A stretch of DNA of 39,290 nt from Gallionella sp. GTDB lineage: Bacteria > Pseudomonadota > Gammaproteobacteria > Burkholderiales > Gallionellaceae. This document shows, piece by piece, positions 7,097 to 14,071 of the stretch. The stretch is from the NCBI GenBank assembly GCA_029850565.1, contig JARCRR010000039.1, positions 1-39,290 of the forward strand, written 5' to 3'. Each line of letters opens with the position of its first letter. The first letter of the stretch is position 1. The notes under the pieces are model-generated. The model was not told where the DNA came from, made no database searches, and saw only the letters and a program-made list of their open reading frames with translations. The translations under genes were made by a program, and so were the position numbers.

Positions 7097-7639
7097 TTAC
7101 CCATTTATCCACTGATAAAACTCTTCCGGCATTTCCTGATGAATAGTCTCAATCGAGCGAATATCAACTGTTGAGTTGCAGCCCATCAGTGGCACTTCAA
7201 TTACTTGATCTTGCGCCGACCAGTCCATTTTTAGAAAACGGAGTCCTTGAGCGTCGTAACCAATGGCATTTACACGGCCATGCCCATAGAGTTTCATGGT
7301 CTTGCCAAATTTTTCACGTTTCTTGAGTACAACAAAGTCGCCCATACAGATCGTGCTAAATCGCTCCACTTGCTGTGTGCTCTCAATAAATTTGAATTCA
7401 CATATTCCTTGCGCTTTCCATTCAATGTCGAGCCTTCTGCTCAAATCGGCACCAGGGCAGAACCCCATAAACAGAACGTAGTCATCGAGCGGTTTGGAAA
7501 TTGAGATGGCGTCAATCACTGTCTTGGCTTCGGCATCACCTAGCTTAAGTTTTTCTTGTGCATTTTGCTGGAGTTTGAGCAGGTCGGCTCGGGACATTCC
7601 GCCACTGACGATGCGATCGATGATTTTCTGATATTTCAT
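7097..7639 (-). CDS. Unknown protein between WYL regulator and nuclease-like gene
   Basis: The protein has 180 residues. The first 45 residues are a helical segment (SRADLLKLQQNAQEKLKLGD). The rest looks like a small beta-rich domain: CMGDFVVLKKREKFGKTMK, LYGHGRVNAIGYDAQGLRFL, and a final IRSIETI strand. A GDFVVLK phrase followed by a G.G.V strand recalls PUA/EVE-like nucleic-acid-binding domains, some of which recognise modified bases. That resemblance is weak and unverified. It lies 35 bp downstream of the WYL gene and its stop is 2 bp before the ATG of the nuclease-like gene, so the two are probably co-translated. Confidence 0.55.
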   Translation of the reverse strand: MKYQKIIDRIVSGGMSRADLLKLQQNAQEKLKLGDAEAKTVIDAISISKPLDDYVLFMGFCPGADLSRRLDIEWKAQGICEFKFIESTQQVERFSTICMGDFVVLKKREKFGKTMKLYGHGRVNAIGYDAQGLRFLKMDWSAQDQVIEVPLMGCNSTVDIRSIETIHQEMPEEFYQWING

Positions 7640-7674
7640 TACGAAGTCTTTCTGCGAAATCTATTGATACGTGA

Positions 7675-8631
7675 TTAAACAGGCTCTCGCTGGATATTCC
7701 AAATGGCCTCGCCAAATCCACGCAACCACCACTCAAGCTGGGCTGTTTCTACAACGGTAGCAGAGATGTCGAATCCTTTAGCTGTTGTCGTGACCTCTTG
7801 ATCCTCTGAAAGCCGGGACTCTAGGAGATGCTGTCCAGCCCTTTGGGTGATGCTGAATGAAAGGCGAACTCGCTTGCCATTGCCATAGCCGAATCGCCCA
7901 TCGTCGTCGTATTGCTCCAGATCAAAATCTTTAGGGCGCTCGAAAGTGAATTCCGAAGCCTTTGCCGACAGTATCCGATTCAAAACCAAGCTGCGTTCGT
8001 TGTCATAATCCTTAAATCGGCAAACAAGGTAAAGACGTGTCCCTTGTTGCGCCAAGCCCAGAGGCATGACTTCGGCTTGTGTTCGCTTGCCTGCGGCATT
8101 TTCGTAGTCCACGGCTAGCCATTGATTGGCAAAAAGCGCATTGCTGACTTGTTCAAACACGCCCGGTTTTATCTTCGGCGGCAACAGCGGTTGGGCGGTG
8201 CTAACTACTCGCACTTTGGAGAGCCATTCACGTTCGCGCTTGGCGTTGGAATAGGGGGCGAGATTAGTGCGTGCTTGTACGAAAAACCCTTCCATGGATT
8301 TTATGAGGCTGGGCGGCAACAGGCTTTTCAATTGTTGTTCGGCCAGGGTGAGCAGTAGTGATTCTTGCTCCGAGAGCGTTGGCAATGCCATGCCTCGCGC
8401 TTTCTCTTTCCAACGATAGCCATAAGGTTTGCTGCGGTCATCGCGCTCGATGTCGAAATGTTCGCTAAGCATTTCCAGTTGGCGTTGGATGGTGCGCAGG
8501 TCGCGCCCCACTTCAGTATCGACCAGTTGCTCGTGCAACTCCTTCGCGGAGACTTTACGACCACGCGGAATGCGCCGCATCAGTTCCAATGCGAGTAGGA
8601 CGGTTTCTTTGGTATCAGGACGTTTGGACAT
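7675..8631 (-). CDS. WYL-domain transcriptional regulator
   Basis: The protein has 318 residues. The N-terminal 75 or so residues form a winged helix-turn-helix of the DeoR/BrxR kind (VSAKELHEQL, then GRDLRTIQRQLEMLSEHFDI). A WYL-type ligand domain covers about residues 165-235: NQWLAVDYENAAGKRTQAEV, then PLGLAQQGTRLYLVCRFKDY and ERSLVLNRI. A WCX-like C-terminal extension follows, ending in WWLRGFGEAIW. Known: WYL regulators such as BrxR and CapW repress phage-defence operons and respond to nucleic-acid-related signals. It is 6 bp downstream of the DUF2779 gene. Inference: autoregulates this cassette, possibly through the inverted repeat at 10182-10198. Confidence 0.85.
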   Translation of the reverse strand: MSKRPDTKETVLLALELMRRIPRGRKVSAKELHEQLVDTEVGRDLRTIQRQLEMLSEHFDIERDDRSKPYGYRWKEKARGMALPTLSEQESLLLTLAEQQLKSLLPPSLIKSMEGFFVQARTNLAPYSNAKREREWLSKVRVVSTAQPLLPPKIKPGVFEQVSNALFANQWLAVDYENAAGKRTQAEVMPLGLAQQGTRLYLVCRFKDYDNERSLVLNRILSAKASEFTFERPKDFDLEQYDDDGRFGYGNGKRVRLSFSITQRAGQHLLESRLSEDQEVTTTAKGFDISATVVETAQLEWWLRGFGEAIWNIQREPV

Positions 8632-8637
8632 ATAGCC

Positions 8638-10140
8638 TCAGAATTGAAAGTCGTTGCGACCAGCGAGAAATTGCCACAATCTCACCATCGCAAATGTATC
8701 CAGCCCGCAATAGGCTAGCAGTTGTTGTTCGATCTCGTCCTTACGCACCGCTGTTGTGTCGGGATGAATCGCTTCCAGATAGGCTTCCATCGCCATGCCA
8801 CCATTCTGCACACCTTCCAACGCTTCGTAGCTCAGGTCTGGAGCTATGGCAGGGAGCACTGCCTTGATGCTCCAACTGCCTTGCTGGCTTGGGTGGTAGT
8901 AATTGGCTTTGGTGATGGGATGCAGATCGACTAGGCGATCTTTGATTGCCAACAAATCAGGGGCGAGTTTGCGAAATCGTAATGCAAGTTCGTAGATGCG
9001 TGCCCCTTCGAAGCTTGCGTTATAAACATAGATAGGGCCTGTGCTTCCGCAGACCGCGATCAACCCTTCGGCAAAATATTTGGATGGATCGTTACCGGAA
9101 AGGTCAAGGAAGGCTTTGGCATCGAGTTTTCCTGTTCTGCCCAAACGATGAATGCTGAACTGGAATGGAATTTGTTGATAAGGGCTCGTGCCCTTCCAGA
9201 TTGGTACGGCGAATTGAATGGTCTCGAAGTCCAAGAAGTACGCAGGTAGCTTGTATGCCTTGAGTGCTTCCGCAGAACTTTCCGCATCAAAATAGATTTC
9301 GGCGGACAAGGTGTGCGATTTAACACGTTGTTGAAGCTCGTTCAGCAGTTCATCTGGCGTATCGCGCATATCCAGCGAGGGGTTGGCGGCGACAAGCGCT
9401 TTGAGTGCATTGGCGCGAATGCTTGGCAACCAGTGAACAGGGTATTCCGCTTGAGGCTCCTGAGATTGACAGTAGGCAAAAAAACCGCAGGCAAAAGGCG
9501 AGGAACACTGTTCACCCGTTCCAATTTTCGGTTCGGCTTTCTTTTCAACCGTTTTATGCGCTGTTTCAATCCACTCGCTCACCACATCTTCTCGCCCAAA
9601 AGCATCTTCCGTGAGGTCGCATTCCTTGAGCAGGCCGCTATAGTCGTCATTACCGGGATAAATCCAATCGCTATCTATATGAGCCAAAGCGATAGAGGCC
9701 AACGGCACACCTGCATTACGGGCGATGAAAGATTGGATGGCCGCATCGTCACGGTGATAGTCCTTAACACTGGTGGACGATTTAACTTCGACCATGCGCC
9801 ATACGCGCTTACCGCCACGCTTGATTGGCAACATCACATCCGCAAAAGCCAACGCACCTTCGATGGCAAACCCTGCTTCAAATATGGGTTGGGAGGCACT
9901 TAACAATTCCGCGCTGCGCTTGAACACTTCTCCAAAACCATCGCGCTGCGCATTGAGTAGTACGCCTTTCCCAGCAGGGTCATATATCTGATGAGCAACG
10001 TCGCCCACGGTATTGCCGACATTAAAACTGGCTTGTGTCGCCGCCGAGTCTTCCCGCAGCTCTGGGCGATGCACCTCCAGCCAAAGGCGCTTAGGGCACT
10101 GGCGGAAGGCGATTAGCTTGGATTTTGAAAGGTTGCGCAT
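8638..10140 (-). CDS. DUF2779 protein: Cas4-like plus DEDD exonuclease-like domains
   Basis: The protein has 500 residues. The N-terminal half resembles Cas4/AddB-type PD-(D/E)XK proteins: SKLIAFRQCPKRLWLEV at the start, Asp101 in FADVML, Glu118-x-Lys120 in VEVKSS, and cysteines C15, C212, C218 and C224 placed like a 4Fe-4S cluster. The C-terminal half has DEDD exonuclease motifs: YFLDFET (D304, E306), YVYNASFE (375-region), and LAYCGLDTFAMV (D481). This two-part layout is that of DUF2779. The biochemical role of the family is not known to me. The ATG at 10140 follows a GGAG site. First gene of the minus-strand run. Confidence 0.8.
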   Translation of the reverse strand: MRNLSKSKLIAFRQCPKRLWLEVHRPELREDSAATQASFNVGNTVGDVAHQIYDPAGKGVLLNAQRDGFGEVFKRSAELLSASQPIFEAGFAIEGALAFADVMLPIKRGGKRVWRMVEVKSSTSVKDYHRDDAAIQSFIARNAGVPLASIALAHIDSDWIYPGNDDYSGLLKECDLTEDAFGREDVVSEWIETAHKTVEKKAEPKIGTGEQCSSPFACGFFAYCQSQEPQAEYPVHWLPSIRANALKALVAANPSLDMRDTPDELLNELQQRVKSHTLSAEIYFDAESSAEALKAYKLPAYFLDFETIQFAVPIWKGTSPYQQIPFQFSIHRLGRTGKLDAKAFLDLSGNDPSKYFAEGLIAVCGSTGPIYVYNASFEGARIYELALRFRKLAPDLLAIKDRLVDLHPITKANYYHPSQQGSWSIKAVLPAIAPDLSYEALEGVQNGGMAMEAYLEAIHPDTTAVRKDEIEQQLLAYCGLDTFAMVRLWQFLAGRNDFQF

Positions 10141-10181
10141 GGAAGCTCCGATTTGTTCGATGGCGCATTATCTCAACACTA

Positions 10182-10198
10182 GCGACAAATTGTGTCGC
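10182..10198. promoter_or_regulatory. Inverted repeat upstream of the DUF2779-WYL genes
   Basis: GCGACA-AATTG-TGTCGC is a perfect 6-bp inverted repeat with a 5-bp centre, about 40 bp before the DUF2779 start codon. It is a candidate operator for the WYL regulator encoded by the second gene of the run. No clear -10/-35 pair was fixed beside it. Confidence 0.35.
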
Positions 10199-10298
10199 GT
10201 AAGGAATTATATGGGTACATAAATGATGCAAACGAGAAGCAACAAACACAGCAGGCTATCGGTGCCTGTACAACTCCCATAGTGGGGGGCACACAATA

Positions 10299-10341
10299 AA
10301 ACCGGGGATGCGCCAGTGGTAGTTCTTGGAGGTGGGCATGA
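10299..10341. repeat. 43-bp direct repeat, copy 2 (MFS gene 5' fragment)
   Basis: A direct copy of 1977-2019 with two mismatches. Read on the minus strand it encodes MPTSKNYHWRIPG and then loses all similarity to the MFS transporter, so it is a dead 5' remnant. It sits between the DUF2779 gene and the aquaporin terminator. In the 303 bp of 10141-10443 the only other structures seen are the inverted repeat at 10182 and the terminator at 10393. Confidence 0.85.
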
Positions 10342-10392
10342 ACGACTTACGGACTGATCCTATTGCCTCATGTTGACGGCTCAAAAAATACA

Positions 10393-10416
10393 AAAGGGCG
10401 TGTCGCCACGCCCTTT
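10393..10416 (-). terminator. Rho-independent terminator of aqpZ
   Basis: A perfect 10-bp stem (AAAGGGCGTG / CACGCCCTTT) with loop TCGC. Read on the minus strand it is followed by a T-rich tract (TTTTGTATTTTTTG). It lies about 28 bp after the aqpZ stop codon. Confidence 0.85.
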
Positions 10417-10443
10417 ATGTGTAACCCAACAATGTGAGCGCGA

Positions 10444-11133
10444 TTATTCGCTCTTGCTAAGGAAGCGATAGATCACTGCCCCCAGTGCCGCGCCTACAAT
10501 CGGTGCAAACCAGAACAACCACAGTTGGCTCAATGCCCAATCACCCGCAAACAATGCTACTCCAGAGCTACGCGCAGGATTCACCGAAGTGTTGGTGACT
10601 GGAATGCTGATGAGGTGTATCAAAGTCAGGCCAAGGCCGATTGCCAACGGCGCAAAGCCTTTCGGTGCGCGCGCATCGGTAGCGCCCATGATGATGAACA
10701 GGAACATCATCGTCATCACCACTTCACACACCAGTGCAGCCAACATCGAGTATTGACCTGGCGAATGTTCGCCGTAACCATTAGACGCGAAGCCGCCCGC
10801 CAAATCAAAGCCTGCTTTACCACTGGCGATCAAATACAACACACCGCCAGCCACAATCGCACCCGCCACTTGCGCCACGATGTAGGGCAGCAAATCTTTC
10901 GCTTCAAAACGACCACCCACCCACAGTCCGATAGATACGGCAGGATTCAAATGACAGCCAGAGATGTGGCCAATCGCATACGCCATCGTCAACACCGTCA
11001 AGCCGAACGCCAAAGACACGCCAACAAAACCAATTCCTAGCTGAGGATAAGCTGCCGCCAAGACCGCACTACCGCACCCGCCCAACACAAGCCAAAAAGT
11101 CCCGATAAATTCCGCTACGCATTTCTGCATCAC
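10444..11133 (-). CDS. aqpZ: Aquaporin Z
   Basis: The protein has 229 residues with six membrane segments and both NPA boxes: HLNPAVS (NPA at 63-65) and SVNPARS (185-187). The selectivity-filter residues of a strict water channel are all in place: Phe43, His173, Thr182 and Arg188, against F43/H174/T183/R189 in E. coli AqpZ. This argues for water rather than glycerol transport. It is a single-gene unit with its own terminator downstream. The 341 bp between this gene and grpE hold no recognisable gene. Confidence 0.95.
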   Translation of the reverse strand: MMQKCVAEFIGTFWLVLGGCGSAVLAAAYPQLGIGFVGVSLAFGLTVLTMAYAIGHISGCHLNPAVSIGLWVGGRFEAKDLLPYIVAQVAGAIVAGGVLYLIASGKAGFDLAGGFASNGYGEHSPGQYSMLAALVCEVVMTMMFLFIIMGATDARAPKGFAPLAIGLGLTLIHLISIPVTNTSVNPARSSGVALFAGDWALSQLWLFWFAPIVGAALGAVIYRFLSKSE

Positions 11134-11419
11134 ACACTCCTCGATTAATTAAAGAGTCAAAGGGGGAAAGCTCGAATGAATTTTCATTGTCTCAAATCTC
11201 CCCTTAAAACCACTTGGAGTTGCGGACGCTATCCACATCCCATCAACGCGTCAATGAGCTAAAAGGCCTATTTGGCGGGGCCATCCTTGCTCTAAAGCTT
11301 GCTGCTATGAATACAAAACAAGGCGAAATTGATGAAGGTCGTTCTCTGTGGTGTAGTTGACAGACACGTTTGGAATTTGCTCGCAACATCCTATATGACA
11401 ATAAATTTTCACTTTGCCC

Positions 11420-11447
11420 CTTGAAATCCCCAAGCCCACCCCAATTT
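11420..11447 (+). promoter_or_regulatory. Sigma-32-type heat-shock promoter of grpE
   Basis: CTTGAAA at 11420-11426 and CCCCAATTT at 11439-11447 are separated by 12 bp. This is close to the RpoH consensus (CTTGAAA, then CCCCATnT). It lies 28 bp before the grpE start codon and its AGGAG site. No CIRCE element (the HrcA operator) was found in 11134-11474. The rest of that 341-bp intergenic region shows nothing recognisable. Confidence 0.75.
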
Positions 11448-11474
11448 GGCACAAGTCGAAATCAGGAGAGCAGC

Positions 11475-11990
11475 ATGGAACAGAACGATACACCCCAAAC
11501 AGAACGAGACGTTGCACCCGTTGAAACCACGCCCAGCATGGAAGAGATGCTGAAAGCGGCCGAACTCAAGGCGCAGGAACACTATGACGCTTGGATGTAC
11601 GCCAAGGCCGAGGGCGAGAACATCCGCCGCCGTGCCGCCGAGGACGTGAGCAAGGCACAGAAGTTCGCCGTGGAGCGCTTCTCCAACGAGATGCTGGCCG
11701 TCAAAGACAGCCTCGAAGCTGGTATGGCCGTTCAAACGGACAACATCGAGAGCTTCAAGAGCGGCATGGAACTGACGCTGAAACAGCTCTCCAGCGTGTT
11801 CGACAAGTTCAATATCAAAGAGATCAACCCCGTCGGTGAGAAGCTCGATCCGCATAAACACCAAGCCATCGGCATGTTGGAAAGCGAGCAAGAGCCCAAT
11901 ACCGTGGTGAGCGTGATGCAAAAGGGCTATTCCCTCAATGACCGTGTGATGCGTCCAGCACTGGTGATGGTAGCCAAGGCAAAAGAATAA
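11475..11990 (+). CDS. grpE: Nucleotide exchange factor GrpE
   Basis: The protein has 171 residues from the ATG at 11475, chosen because AGGAG lies just upstream at 11464. The frame is open further 5', but that part overlaps the promoter. An acidic, flexible N-terminus is followed by a long helix (EEMLKAAELKAQEHYDAWM and YAKAEGENIRRRAAEDV), then the beta-wing domain with the family signature GEKLDPHKHQAIGM and VVSVMQKGYSLNDRVMRPA. Role: releases ADP from DnaK. First gene of the grpE-dnaK-dnaJ operon, under a heat-shock promoter. Confidence 0.97.
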   Translation: MEQNDTPQTERDVAPVETTPSMEEMLKAAELKAQEHYDAWMYAKAEGENIRRRAAEDVSKAQKFAVERFSNEMLAVKDSLEAGMAVQTDNIESFKSGMELTLKQLSSVFDKFNIKEINPVGEKLDPHKHQAIGMLESEQEPNTVVSVMQKGYSLNDRVMRPALVMVAKAKE

Positions 11991-11996
11991 GCAGCA

Positions 11997-12024
11997 CTTG
12001 AAATATCCAGCGCCGCCCTGATGT
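11997..12024 (+). promoter_or_regulatory. Possible second sigma-32-type promoter before dnaK
   Basis: CTTGAAA at 11997-12003, directly after the grpE stop, is followed after 12 bp by CCCTGATGT (12016-12024), a weaker match to CCCCATnT. It would let dnaK-dnaJ be transcribed apart from grpE. A small GC-rich hairpin (12012-12032) overlaps the -10 side. Confidence 0.45.
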
Positions 12025-12084
12025 TAGGCGGCAAGCAACAAAGCATTCAACCAATTTACGAATTCAACTGAAAGGAACGGCATC

Positions 12085-14010
12085 ATGGGAAAAATCATCG
12101 GTATCGACTTGGGCACGACGAACTCTTGCGTGGCCATCATGGAGAACGGCAAGACCAAGGTGATCGAAAACGCGGAAGGCGCTCGTACCACCCCATCCAT
12201 CATCGCCTACATGGAAGATGGTGAAGTGCTGGTGGGTGCGCCTGCCAAACGTCAAGCTGTGACCAACCCCAAGAACACCCTGTACGGCGTGAAGCGTCTG
12301 ATCGGCCGCCGTTTCGAAGAGCCGATGGTGCAGAAAGACATCGGCATGGTCCCCTACTCCATCGTCAAAGCCAAGAACGGCGACGCATGGGTGAAGGTGC
12401 GCGACAAGGACATCTCCGCTCCGGAAATTTCCGCTGAAGTATTGATGAAGATGAAGAAGACCGCTGAAGACTACTTGGGTGAGCCCGTCACCGAAGCCGT
12501 CATCACCGTGCCTGCTTACTTCAACGACAGCCAACGCCAAGCGACTAAGGACGCGGGCCGTATCGCGGGTCTGGACGTGAAGCGCATCATCAACGAACCG
12601 ACAGCGGCTGCGCTGGCATTCGGTATGGACAAACAAGAAGGCGACCGCAAGATCGCGGTGTACGACTTGGGTGGCGGTACATTCGACGTCTCCATCATCG
12701 AGATCGCCGAGATCGACGGCGAGCACCAGTTCGAAGTGTTGTCCACCAACGGTGACACATTCCTCGGCGGTGAAGACTTCGACATGCGCATCATCGACTT
12801 CCTGATCGACGAGTTCAAAAAGGAAAGCGGCGTCGACCTGAAGAAGGACATGCTGGCGCTGCAACGTCTGAAGGATGCTGCTGAAAAAGCGAAGATCGAA
12901 TTGTCATCCGCACAGCAGACCGAAGTGAACCTGCCTTACATCACGGCTGATGCGACAGGTCCTAAGCACTTGGCGGTGAAGATCACGCGTGCCAAGCTGG
13001 AGAGTCTGGTGGAAGAACTGATTGCACGCACCATCGAGCCATGCCGCATCGCCATGAAGGATGCAGGCGTAACGAACGCGGACATCGCAGACGTGATCTT
13101 GGTCGGTGGTCAGACACGTATGCCTAAAGTGCAAGACAAGGTGAAAGAGTTCTTCGGCAAAGAGCCGCGCAAGGACGTGAACCCAGACGAAGCCGTGGCC
13201 GTCGGCGCAGCCATCCAAGGCGGTGTGTTGCAAGGTGAGGTGAAAGACGTGCTGTTGCTGGACGTGACACCGTTGTCTCTGGGTATCGAGACCATGGGCG
13301 GCGTGATGACCAAGCTCATCAAGAAGAACACCACGATCCCAACTAAGGCATCGCAAGTGTTCTCCACCGCAGACGACAACCAATCGGCGGTGACCATCCA
13401 CGTGCTGCAAGGTGAGCGCGAGATGACTTCCGGCAACAAGAGCTTGGGCCAATTCAATCTGTCCGACATCCCGCCTGCACCACGTGGCATGCCGCAGATC
13501 GAAGTGACTTTCAACATCGATGCCAACGGCATCTTGCACGTCAGCGCTAAAGACAAGGCTACCAACAAGGAAGCCAACATCACCATCAAGGCAAGCTCCG
13601 GCTTGAGCGAAGAAGAGATCCAACGCATGGTGGCGGATGCTGAAGCCCATGCCGACGAAGACAAGAAGGCGATGGAACTGGTGACTGCACGCAACCAATT
13701 GGATGCACTGATCCACTCCACCAACAAGTCGATGAAGGAATACGGCGAGCAATTGTCTGCTGACGAAAAGGCCGCTATCGAAGCTGCCGTGAAGGATGCC
13801 GAAGAAGTGGTGAAGGGTGACGACAAAGCCGCCATCGAAGCCAAGTCCGAAGCATTGGCGACTGCTGCACAGAAGCTGGGCGAGAAGATGTACGCGGCTG
13901 AGCAAGCCAAGGCACAGGCTGCTCAAGGCGGCGCAGGTCAAGCTGAGCAGCCCAAGCAAGATGACAATGTGGTGGATGCGGAATTCACCGAAGTCAAAGA
14001 CAAGAAGTAA
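12085..14010 (+). CDS. dnaK: Chaperone DnaK (Hsp70)
   Basis: The protein has 641 residues, normal length. It begins MGKIIGIDLGTTNSCVAIME. The ATPase domain shows IINEPTAAALAFG and AVYDLGGGTFDVSIIEI. The conserved linker VKDVLLLDVTPLSLGIETMG leads to the substrate-binding domain, then the helical lid. The C-terminus is a Gln/Ala-rich stretch ending in DDNVVDAEFTEVKDKK, the family's usual EEVD-like tail for bacteria. It binds exposed hydrophobic peptides in an ATP cycle driven by DnaJ and GrpE, its neighbours here. An AAAGGAACGG site precedes the ATG. Codon use is strongly biased, as expected for a highly expressed gene. Confidence 0.99.
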   Translation: MGKIIGIDLGTTNSCVAIMENGKTKVIENAEGARTTPSIIAYMEDGEVLVGAPAKRQAVTNPKNTLYGVKRLIGRRFEEPMVQKDIGMVPYSIVKAKNGDAWVKVRDKDISAPEISAEVLMKMKKTAEDYLGEPVTEAVITVPAYFNDSQRQATKDAGRIAGLDVKRIINEPTAAALAFGMDKQEGDRKIAVYDLGGGTFDVSIIEIAEIDGEHQFEVLSTNGDTFLGGEDFDMRIIDFLIDEFKKESGVDLKKDMLALQRLKDAAEKAKIELSSAQQTEVNLPYITADATGPKHLAVKITRAKLESLVEELIARTIEPCRIAMKDAGVTNADIADVILVGGQTRMPKVQDKVKEFFGKEPRKDVNPDEAVAVGAAIQGGVLQGEVKDVLLLDVTPLSLGIETMGGVMTKLIKKNTTIPTKASQVFSTADDNQSAVTIHVLQGEREMTSGNKSLGQFNLSDIPPAPRGMPQIEVTFNIDANGILHVSAKDKATNKEANITIKASSGLSEEEIQRMVADAEAHADEDKKAMELVTARNQLDALIHSTNKSMKEYGEQLSADEKAAIEAAVKDAEEVVKGDDKAAIEAKSEALATAAQKLGEKMYAAEQAKAQAAQGGAGQAEQPKQDDNVVDAEFTEVKDKK

Positions 14011-14034
14011 GCAACACCTTTTGTGATGTACCAA

Positions 14035-14054
14035 GTGGGGCGCATGCGCCCCAC
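14035..14054. repeat. 20-bp perfect palindrome between dnaK and dnaJ
   Basis: GTGGGGCGCA followed by its exact reverse complement TGCGCCCCAC. As RNA it would form an 8-bp GC-rich stem with a CATG loop, 24 bp after the dnaK stop and 17 bp before the dnaJ ATG. No T tract follows, so it is more likely an mRNA-stability or partial-attenuation element than a full terminator. Confidence 0.7.
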
Positions 14055-14071
14055 TGCCACATGGAAAAGAC

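Noticed and set aside
2018..10298. Integrase, transposase or tRNA attachment site explaining the accessory block
   Set aside because: None of the genes in the block resembles a recombinase and no tRNA is at either end; mechanism left open.
11134..11474. CIRCE-type HrcA operator before grpE
   Set aside because: No TTAGCACTC-N9-GAGTGCTAA or close variant was found; the sigma-32 site explains heat control.
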